Shown piece by piece: positions 36,781 through 44,900 of a stretch of 64,000 nucleotides of DNA. The notes below the pieces were generated by a model that made no database searches, was not told the DNA's origin, and worked only from the letters and a program-made list of their open reading frames with translations. Both the position numbers and the translations under genes were made by a program. Location of the stretch: positions 1 through 64,000 of the forward strand of contig CALMEE010000010.1 of the NCBI GenBank assembly GCA_937862885.1, in the 5' to 3' direction. This DNA comes from an uncultured Planctomycetaceae bacterium. Its GTDB lineage: Bacteria > Planctomycetota > Planctomycetia > Pirellulales > Pirellulaceae. Positions within the stretch are counted from its first letter, which is position 1; every line of letters begins with the position of its first letter.

Positions 36781-38349
36781 TTGAAGGTCGTTAGATTGAA
36801 CAAGGCATTTTCTGGTTTATTGATGTTGCTGGTAGCGGCTGTTGCAGGGCTTGCTTTGCTGCTGCTTCCCAATTGGTTAGTGACACAATATCAGACGGTG
36901 AGTGCACTTGGGTCATTCTGGGGATGGCTGTATTTGATCGTGGTCACCACCGGCTTGTTCTTGCTCGCCGGGAGCACCATCTTGCTTCTGTGGAGGTTGT
37001 GGGGACGCAAGCTTGCCAAAAAGTTGCGACGTGAACGACGCAATAGAAACCCGAGCGAATTATCATTAGGCCAGCAGTCTGCGGAGATCGACGAGAATTT
37101 GGATTTGGTCGGTCAATTGCGGTCGGGACAGGACGATCTGGAGTTACGCCAGCAACTCGATCCATTGGTTCGAGAGTTCGAAATAAAACGCGAGTCGCAA
37201 ACACTGGAGATCGTAGCTTTCGGGACTATTTCTAGTGGAAAATCTTCCGTGTTGAATTTGTTGGCGGGGAGAAATGTTTTTGCTACGGAATTGCGGGGTG
37301 GGACGACAGTTTCGCGGAATGAAATTCCATGGCCGAAAATGGATAAGGTTGTGCTCGTCGATACTCCGGGATTGGGTGAAATCGATGGGGCAGAACATGT
37401 GAACATCGCCGCGCAATCGGCCAAAAATGCCGATCTGATTTTGTTGATTGTCGATGGTCCACTGCGAAATAGCGAATTCGCTTTGATCAAGGAACTGGGG
37501 CAAATGGAAAAGCGAATCATCATTTGTCTCAACAAATCGGACTGGTACGAGCGAGAAGATCGGCTCAAACTGACGTCGCAGATTGCATCGCAGGTTCGTG
37601 AGTTCGTTGAGTCAAACGACATTGTCGCGATTCAGGCTGAAACCGGCTTTCGCCTGCGGAAAGTGGTCTCCGCGGATGGGGCCGAATTAGAGGAAAGGAT
37701 ACCCGTTCCCTCCGATATCTCCTCGTTGGCTGAACGAATGACGTCGGTCGTGCGCTCCGATGGAAAAGAACTGTTGATGGCCAATTTGTTGCTGCAGTCG
37801 CGTGGTTTGGTTGAAAACGCTCGCATGCAAGCGAAGGACTTGTTAGATCAGCGGGCTTACCGGATAGTGGACAAATATGCATGGGGAGCCGGGGGCGTTG
37901 CCGCGATCCTGCCAGGGCCATTTATCGATTTAGTCGCCGGCGTTGGTATTTCCACAAAGATGATTGTTGACATTGCCGAAGTGTACCAACAGCCCGTCGA
38001 CCTCGATACAGCGCGAAAATGGATTGGCGAGATGGGTAAAAACCTCATTTCTGTATTAGGAGTCCATGCAGCGATGCCGGCGGTTACATCCGTGGTTGCT
38101 TCGATGATTAAAACTGTTCCAGTTGCCGGCACCATCGCAGGCGGCATCGTTCAGGGATGCGTTCAGGCGCTGATCACAAAATGGATTGGAGTCGTTTTTG
38201 TCGACTATTTCCGTAATGAAATGAAGACTCCCGAAGGTGGCCTAGCCGGGTTGGCTCGTAAACGTTGGGAAGAGCTTACGACAATTGCTGAATTGCGCAA
38301 GTTGGTCACGACGGCGCGACAGAATATGAAAAATGTTGAAAACGACTGA
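36781..38349 (+). CDS. Membrane-associated GTPase, DUF697/YcjF-like (GTPase 1)
   Basis: A 522-residue protein with two N-terminal transmembrane helices (~12-32 and 48-70). A dynamin/Era-like G domain follows: G1 GTISSGKS at 148-155, switch-type G2 region GGTTVSRNE, G3 DTPG at 194-197, and G4 NKSD at 251-254. The C-terminal ~160 residues are hydrophobic and Ala/Gly-rich (GGVAAILPGPFIDLVAGVG, TIAGGIVQGCVQALITKW), as in DUF697. Likely a membrane-shaping or stress GTPase; the substrate membrane is unknown. The start is TTG 36781 with no clear ribosome site. A second GTPase gene follows 62 bp downstream. Confidence 0.85.
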   Translation: MKVVRLNKAFSGLLMLLVAAVAGLALLLLPNWLVTQYQTVSALGSFWGWLYLIVVTTGLFLLAGSTILLLWRLWGRKLAKKLRRERRNRNPSELSLGQQSAEIDENLDLVGQLRSGQDDLELRQQLDPLVREFEIKRESQTLEIVAFGTISSGKSSVLNLLAGRNVFATELRGGTTVSRNEIPWPKMDKVVLVDTPGLGEIDGAEHVNIAAQSAKNADLILLIVDGPLRNSEFALIKELGQMEKRIIICLNKSDWYEREDRLKLTSQIASQVREFVESNDIVAIQAETGFRLRKVVSADGAELEERIPVPSDISSLAERMTSVVRSDGKELLMANLLLQSRGLVENARMQAKDLLDQRAYRIVDKYAWGAGGVAAILPGPFIDLVAGVGISTKMIVDIAEVYQQPVDLDTARKWIGEMGKNLISVLGVHAAMPAVTSVVASMIKTVPVAGTIAGGIVQGCVQALITKWIGVVFVDYFRNEMKTPEGGLAGLARKRWEELTTIAELRKLVTTARQNMKNVEND

Positions 38350-38411
38350 AGAAATATGGTCGAAAACGCTGAGCGGTTTCCCGTAATATGACTTTTGAAG
38401 AGTAACACAAA

Positions 38412-39749
38412 TTGAGCCATAACTTTCCGACAGCTGAAGATTCAAGATACCGCGAAGCGATTTCTTCGTTGGAAAAAACGATTGATCGTTTAAAGCGCTG
38501 TCGACCCGAAGAACGGGCTGAACTGCAAGCCGATATATTGCAGTTAGATGAAATGCATCGCAAAGCAACGGCGGGCCGAATCGAAATCGTAATCTTTGGT
38601 GAAATTAGCACGGGAAAATCAGCACTAATCAACGCACTAGTCGGTCGAGCGGTCGCCGAAGTCGACGTACAAGGTGGTTGGACGAAACAAGTGTGGGGAA
38701 CGACTTGGGAGGGCTCAGGCTACATCGTGCCGGGATTTGATCGCAGCGAAATCGTTTTGATTGATACGCCGGGCATCAATGAAATCGGCGGTGAAGTTCG
38801 CGCTGAAATGGCTGACACAACTGCTCGCAAAGCGGACATGATCTTGTTCGTCATTGATTCCGATTTGAACGAAACTGAATATGCGTCCTTGTTGGAATTG
38901 GCAGCCATTCAAAAGCCTATTATTTTGGTGGTGAACAAGAGTGACTTGTACACACCTGCTCAACTAGACAATTTGATCAATATCGTTCGTGAGCGAGTAC
39001 ATGGGGTGATTCCAGATGATCACATCGTTATTACGATGGCCGACCCGCGTGCGATCGAATATATCAAACACCGCTCCGACGGATCTACGCAAACAGAATG
39101 GAAAAAGCCTGACCCAGATGTGCAGACTTTGAAGACATTGATCTTGGAAGTCCTGGAAAGAGAGGGCTTGGAACTAATCGCCCTGAATGCAGCCATGTAT
39201 GCGGCTGACAAGAGCGACAAAGTTTCGACGTTACGCGTCAAGATGCGTAATCGTCGCGCGGATCAAGTGATTTGGTCGATGGCCTCAACGAAAGCCTTGA
39301 TCGTTGCATTTTCACCTGGAATTGTCGATGTGATCGCAGGTATCTCGATTGACGCCCTGATGATCGTGACGCTTTCCAAAGTCTACGGGCTCGATTTTTC
39401 CATGAGTCAGGCCAGAGGTTTGGCCAAGGCTATATTCAAAGCTGCCGGCGTGTTTGCATTGGGTGAACTCACTTCTTATGGAGCCAGCGCCGTCAAATTT
39501 TTGACAGTCCACCTGGGTACGCCCGTAACGGCAATCCCACAAGGCGCGGCCGCCGGATTCAGCTCGTATATCATCGGACGTGCTGCCAAGCATTATTTCG
39601 AGCATGGAGGTTCATGGGGTACCGATTCACCTAAAACCGTTGTTCGGCGTATCCTCGACGATACCGACCGTGAATCTGTGTTGGATCATCTCAAAGACGA
39701 AATTCGTAAGCGGTTGCGCTGGAATCGACATGCGGCCCCGGCATCATAA
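38412..39749 (+). CDS. Soluble GTPase, DUF697-like (GTPase 2)
   Basis: A 445-residue GTPase paralogous to the preceding one but lacking its two N-terminal helices. G1 is GEISTGKS at 63-70, G3 DTPG at 118-121 and G4 NKSD at 175-178. A G2 candidate lies near KQVWGTTWEG. The C-terminal ~150 residues are again hydrophobic (VIWSMASTKALIVAFSPGIVDVIAG, TSYGASAVKFLTVHLGTPVTA). The start is TTG 38412. The close spacing suggests one operon, and a pair with one membrane-anchored and one soluble partner is consistent with a hetero-oligomeric machine; that is inference. Confidence 0.85.
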   Translation: MSHNFPTAEDSRYREAISSLEKTIDRLKRCRPEERAELQADILQLDEMHRKATAGRIEIVIFGEISTGKSALINALVGRAVAEVDVQGGWTKQVWGTTWEGSGYIVPGFDRSEIVLIDTPGINEIGGEVRAEMADTTARKADMILFVIDSDLNETEYASLLELAAIQKPIILVVNKSDLYTPAQLDNLINIVRERVHGVIPDDHIVITMADPRAIEYIKHRSDGSTQTEWKKPDPDVQTLKTLILEVLEREGLELIALNAAMYAADKSDKVSTLRVKMRNRRADQVIWSMASTKALIVAFSPGIVDVIAGISIDALMIVTLSKVYGLDFSMSQARGLAKAIFKAAGVFALGELTSYGASAVKFLTVHLGTPVTAIPQGAAAGFSSYIIGRAAKHYFEHGGSWGTDSPKTVVRRILDDTDRESVLDHLKDEIRKRLRWNRHAAPAS

Positions 39750-39793
39750 ATGGACAGGGATATCACACGATCTTGTTACAAACTGGAGTTCGA

Positions 39794-40315
39794 ATGGGCC
39801 GAATAATCGTTGACACACTTCAATGGCAATACAATCTCACTTGGCAACTCGCGTCCGAATATCACTTGTCATCATTGAGTGACGAGGAATGCCATTGGCA
39901 ACCGGCGGAGAATTGTTGGGCCGTCTTTCAACTTCCGGACGGGACATGGGGACATGACTGGGCAGACGAGGAACCTGCCTCGGCTCCCTCAGTCACCATA
40001 GGGTGGATTACTTGGCAGATCATCTGGTGGTGGTCGGGCCTGCTTGCCAGTTACAAACGCGAGTTGCCGCCGGACCATCAAGCTGTAAAGTGGCCCGAAA
40101 ATGCTGCAGGAGTTCGCGCGACACTCCACGAACTTCATACGCAATGGTCGGAGATTCTAGCTGAGTTGTGCGACAATGATCTCGAGCAAGGTTTCTCCTT
40201 TCCATGGCCGGAACCTCAACCGTTTCGATTGGCAATTGCCTGGTCGAACTCCGAACTCATGAAGAACGTTGCGGAGATCGGAATCTTGCGTCATTGTTAC
40301 CAAAATCGCAAGTAA
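39794..40315 (+). CDS. DinB-like protein
   Basis: A 173-residue protein of the DinB/YfiT four-helix-bundle superfamily. The core has EECHWQPAENCW, TIGWITWQIIWWWSGLL and NSELMKNVAEIGILRHCY with likely metal-binding His residues. These proteins bind a metal and often act in thiol-dependent transfer or detoxification. I chose ATG 39794, preceded by GGAG; a TTG at 39773 is possible. It follows the GTPases by 44 bp and may be read through from them. Confidence 0.78.
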   Translation: MGRIIVDTLQWQYNLTWQLASEYHLSSLSDEECHWQPAENCWAVFQLPDGTWGHDWADEEPASAPSVTIGWITWQIIWWWSGLLASYKRELPPDHQAVKWPENAAGVRATLHELHTQWSEILAELCDNDLEQGFSFPWPEPQPFRLAIAWSNSELMKNVAEIGILRHCYQNRK

Positions 40316-40652
40316 GCCGAACCGCAACAGCGCGTCAAATTGTCTCGGATACCATCTCCTACCAAGGCGCTACTTCGTCAAGTTAAGTATGATGAAAACT
40401 TCTCTTATTTTTTCAACGATTGATGTCTGAGCACTGGGTGCAGTGCGCCAGGATTACGCAGGTGTGGATCTTGGCTGCATGGTTGCGTGAGCTTGAGGTT
40501 AGTGCAGCTTAGATTGAATTGGACAGGATGTTTTGTGCTCCTCAGTTATTGCATGGCCCGGTTAACAAAACTCATTCAATGCATTAGAATTTTTGCTTTT
40601 CCCGACCGCCGTGCTGTTTCGCAAATTGCACGGGTAACCGCAACGGATTGTC
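40316..40652. other. Gap between two DinB-fold genes
   Basis: 337 bp. No gene, terminator or repeat stands out. It should contain the promoter of the DUF1569 gene. Confidence 0.4.
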
Positions 40653-41132
40653 ATGAACAAACTAGCTGAACACAGACGTATCAGATTTGAATCCATCGAG
40701 GATTGTTTAGCCGAGGTTGAACGTATCTTGGAGGCCGCTCGTGAAGGAAGGCTCCAAGCCATCGGGAATTGGACTCCAGGGCAAATCCTGGCGCACATTG
40801 CCTCTTGGATTGAGTACGCGTACGTTGGCTTTCCAATGAAGCCAGCGCCCGCTTTTCTTCGTTGGATCTTGAGATTGCGTCTGGGAAAAATGCTAGAGTC
40901 CGACATGTCCAGGGGCGTAAAGATACCTGGAGTAAAGGCTGGAACAACGGGCATGGACGAAATGGAAACAAGTGAGGCGGGCGCGAGGTTGGTCGCGGCA
41001 TTGAAGCGTTTAGCCAGTTCGGAAGATGCACCGTACCCAAGTCCTGCATTCGGCCGCTTGACCCACGAGCAGAGAATCAAACTCAATCTGCGACACGCTG
41101 AATTGCATTTGGGTTATCTAATTTATGAATAA
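40653..41132 (+). CDS. DUF1569/DinB-fold protein
   Basis: A 159-residue protein of the DUF1569 group, a DinB-fold relative. Features are ILEAAREGRLQAIGNWTPGQILAHIASWIEYA and a C-terminal FGRLTHEQRIKLNLRHAELHLGYL with conserved His residues. Members are small helical proteins, possibly metal-binding; function is unproven. Start ATG 40653. It is the second DinB-fold gene in the neighbourhood. Confidence 0.82.
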   Translation: MNKLAEHRRIRFESIEDCLAEVERILEAAREGRLQAIGNWTPGQILAHIASWIEYAYVGFPMKPAPAFLRWILRLRLGKMLESDMSRGVKIPGVKAGTTGMDEMETSEAGARLVAALKRLASSEDAPYPSPAFGRLTHEQRIKLNLRHAELHLGYLIYE

Positions 41133-41200
41133 CGCCATCGAATTGTGATCGTTCTTCCCAAACGAACGACGATTCAGCAATGTGATGTGGTCCCATGAAC

Positions 41201-41524
41201 TCACGATGGGTTCGACTTGTCGTCTTCTAGGGCGTCAACGATTGTCTTGCGGATTTGAGTCTCGATGAGTCCGCGAAAAGGCATGGCCATTAATGGGAAC
41301 GAGGACTCAATTCTAACCTCTTGGTGCATAACAAAAATCATCCCCTGCACAGTTATTCCCGCTGCGGTGATCGCAAATTCAATGGAATCATCGCGCCACT
41401 CTTCATGTAATTTGGAAATTTGCGATCCGTAATTCGCTTGGATATCATCGCGCACTCGCTTCAAGCGATTGATGACATCATCACGTTCCAATTCGTGCGG
41501 CACGTTAAGTTTAATTTTGGGCAT
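41201..41524 (-). CDS. Polyhydroxyalkanoic acid system family protein
   Basis: A 107-residue protein of the PHA granule-associated (PF09650-like) family. The start MPKIKLNVPHELERDDVINRL and the EVRIESSFPLMAMPFRGLIE region are typical. Function is inferred only by family name. It has no signal peptide. It is the last of the minus-strand group downstream of the cytochrome, with a 258-bp gap to the small Cse60-like gene. Confidence 0.7.
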   Translation of the reverse strand: MPKIKLNVPHELERDDVINRLKRVRDDIQANYGSQISKLHEEWRDDSIEFAITAAGITVQGMIFVMHQEVRIESSFPLMAMPFRGLIETQIRKTIVDALEDDKSNPS

Positions 41525-41782
41525 GTTGTATTGTTACTTACGACGGAAGCGAAAGCCGAATAAAGCCGTCTATACCGAAAAATGGAAAATGGAATTGTCA
41601 CCGTATTGTCTACCAGATTCATCGATCCATTCTGAATTCTATCTCAGCTTGCATTTCGCAATACAATTTCGATAGCCATTGCGGAACAACAGATAATTTG
41701 CTGGCAACCGAGAGTCTCAGCGAGCACGCTTCCGACAGGCCCTTCAAACGCATTTATGGCGGATCTGATTGATTCGGAAGAA

Positions 41783-41980
41783 TTAGCCGGTTGCGTGAGG
41801 TTGGTAGTGTATCACAACCATCCATTCCATCATATCGGACACACTTCCGTGTTGGCTTTTCTTGGGAACCATTGACGAGTTGATCGATATTATTTTGACC
41901 GGATTTTCTTTCAGCCATTGATTAACTTCGGACTCGATTGAACTAACATCAAAATGCGTGAAAATTCGAATTTGATCCAT
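41783..41980 (-). CDS. Small Cse60-like hypothetical protein
   Basis: A 65-residue protein. The pattern MDQIRIFTHFDVSSIESEVN and a later KIISINSSM and MVVIHY fits the Cse60 sporulation-protein family of small beta/alpha proteins, but this organism group is not known to sporulate. An AGAGGA site precedes ATG 41980 at a good distance. It begins only 15 bp after the cytochrome stop, so it is probably co-transcribed. Function unknown. Confidence 0.5.
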   Translation of the reverse strand: MDQIRIFTHFDVSSIESEVNQWLKENPVKIISINSSMVPKKSQHGSVSDMMEWMVVIHYQPHATG

Positions 41981-41995
41981 TTGCAGTCCTCTAAA

Positions 41996-44900
41996 TTATT
42001 CGCGATAGGCTTTGTGCTGGGGATTTCCGGCAGACTCAATATACATGAGCAGGTCAAGAATTTCTTCCTTTCTTAACGTGTTCAATAAGCCCGCAGGCAT
42101 GATCGAGATTTTCGATTCTTTTTCATCTTCGATGTCCTCGATCATCAATGTGACTGGTGCTTGTTTATCCAAAGGATTGGCCAACAGTCGCAGGTACTCA
42201 TCATTGCGTTCGGCGACGACACCAGAATACACTCGGCCGTCAAAATCTTGAACGATAATCGTGCGATATTTTTCCTCTATTTTCTCCGATGGGTCAACAA
42301 TTGATCGAAGGATTTCAAGTCGATCGATATCGCCAGAAACCAACTTGGCCAAAATATCTTGAATCGATGGCCCAACTTCGCCGCCCAGCAGGTCGTCTGG
42401 ACCGATTTTATGGCATTGTTGACAAGACATCTCGGCGAAAAGGTTTTTGCCTCGTTCGAACGACCGAAACTCCTCGATACTTGCCAAACTCTCGGTCAGA
42501 TCTTCGAGCGTCCATTGACGAACGAAAGGCCTCGTTGACACGGCCACATCAACAGTCGGTGATACGACTTCGACCGGCAGTGCATCCAAGTCCTCGACAA
42601 CATGCATTGTTCCGTACATACGACGCCAATGCCCAGGGTAAGTGCAAACATAAGGGTATTCGCCCGCAGTTTCCGGGGCGGTAACGTTCAGAACTTGAGT
42701 TTGACCCGGTTGGAGCATTTTAGAAGCGAATAGCACTTCTGGTAAATTTGGAACGAATTGTCTGTCAATTGCATCCGGCGCACTGGCCATCTCCTCCGAA
42801 GCGATACCCACTTTCGCGTATGCACCGGGTGCCGTAAAGACAATGTTATGCGGCATGATATCCGTATTTTCGAAAACAATCTGGACCGGTTTGCCAGCTT
42901 CCACGAAAATTTGCGAACGGTCATATTGCATCATGTGCGTAATCGGACGCAACACAATTACGTTCACTCCCAACTCACTCAACTGGTGCCGATACTTGTC
43001 TCCAACGTCGCGAGCCAGCATCCCCGAAAGATTTTTGGCTAACGCAAGTTCATCCAAAACAGAGGGATGCGTGCGGTCGGCGGCGTCAAGTTCGCCTACG
43101 TACCCCAGCGCACTCTCAATCAACTGAGGAATGACACTTTGATTCCAACTGTTTCTTGGAAGTCGAGCCAGCGCACGAATGGAGGCATCGCGATGTCTGT
43201 TCTCCAATACAAACGTACTCAAAAGATCGAATATCTCCGTTAACTCAGGGACCATCAACCCGGATAAAGTCACAGGGACCGTTTCGATGGCAGCACGTTC
43301 GATCTGTCCCAGCGCATTCCCTTTGATTGGGATGGCGACCTCACGTCTCGGAGCGGCAACGTGTTGTTGCTCAAATACCACATTTCGATTTCCATCCAAA
43401 GTCCTGAGCGTAAAACCCTCGAGCCGCTTGCCAAAATCAGCCTCAGTCCGGTTCCAAATGATCACACGGTCAACTGGCATCTCAACGCCTAGGTCGACCT
43501 CCCACCACGGATTCGCACTGTCTTCCGGCGTATGCGTTTGGCCCCCGCGACCGTAAATTCCTGATCGATTACCGTCGATGCCTCGATCAGCCGTACCGCC
43601 GTGAGCCGTCCCACTTTGCGTTGCAGTGCCACTTCGGGCTACATTCCGTTCGCCAACCATGACTTCAACTTCGGCTAGGGTCAGTGTGCGGCGTTCACCC
43701 GGCAATTCGATGCGAACGTATCGAGTCAGCGGCGCGTGAAGCGGATTGACTTGCTCTGCTATCGGCTCAGGAAAATCACCCTTCAAGATATCGCGCAGCT
43801 TGGGGAAAAAAGCTTGTCGCAATGACAGATCGCTCATCAAAGGAATGGACCGTACAAAATCAGCAAAGGCAGATGGATTCTGCGCGGCTTCGTGCCATGT
43901 CGAATCGATCTCGTTGCGACTGGCGACCAATATCGCAAAGGCAATTTGTCTGGTAATCGATTGCTTTGCTGAAGTCGTCATCCGTTTCAATCGATCAATG
44001 TCGCGTTCGCTTATGACATGATTTGTACCATGAAATCCTGCGTTTTCGTTGGTATTGCTTGAGCCGTGAGCGAACACATGTGCCAAATCAGCAAGGACGG
44101 GTGTGTCGCCACTTTCCCCCAATGTGTCCAAACGTTCAATCGCAGAAAGCAATTCAAAGGCAACGCTCGATTGGTTTAACTCAGCTAATTTCGCAGCCGC
44201 CTCAATTCGCGTTTCTGGAACAACTCCTGGCCTGGACAACAATTCTTCATATACCGGCCGACTTCGATTCACCTTGAGCAATGCATAGGTATCGATTCGT
44301 TTCAGCAAATAGCGAAGGCCACGAGCATTTTGTGTGCTAAACGGCTCACCGGACACCATGGCATGCAACCACTTGGGCTCCAGCGAGTCAATGGTTTCTT
44401 TCAAAGCGTATTCCAAAAAGCGATCCATTGGAAAATTGAGCACCTGCAAGGCAATTTCGGCACCAACGGCGGCATCGACGTAACTGCAAGCGCGGACGGC
44501 TTCTAATCGCACGCGCGGCGACTCATCCACCGCGGCAGCCGCGAGAATTTCCAAGTAACCTGAAACTCGCTCAAGCCAATAACTCAAGACTCGGATCGCC
44601 GCCGCGCGGGCTCGAAATTCTTCCGAACTGAAAACCTGCCCGAGAAGTTCCTCGTTAACAACATCATGTTGTTGATGAATCCACAACGCTTCCAGTTGCA
44701 ATCTGGGAAAGATTGGTGAGCTTTTATCAAGGTTAGACAACCACTTGTTGGTTTCGTCAATCACTTCGTCGCTGTCCCGATTACTCAACTCAATGCGAAC
44801 TCGATATCGCCCTCGATCTTCATATGTGGACAACATATCTAATAATTGAGGCACGGAGGCGCCGTGAATCGGCAGGTTTTCTAAAAGTTCGCGGCCTGAA

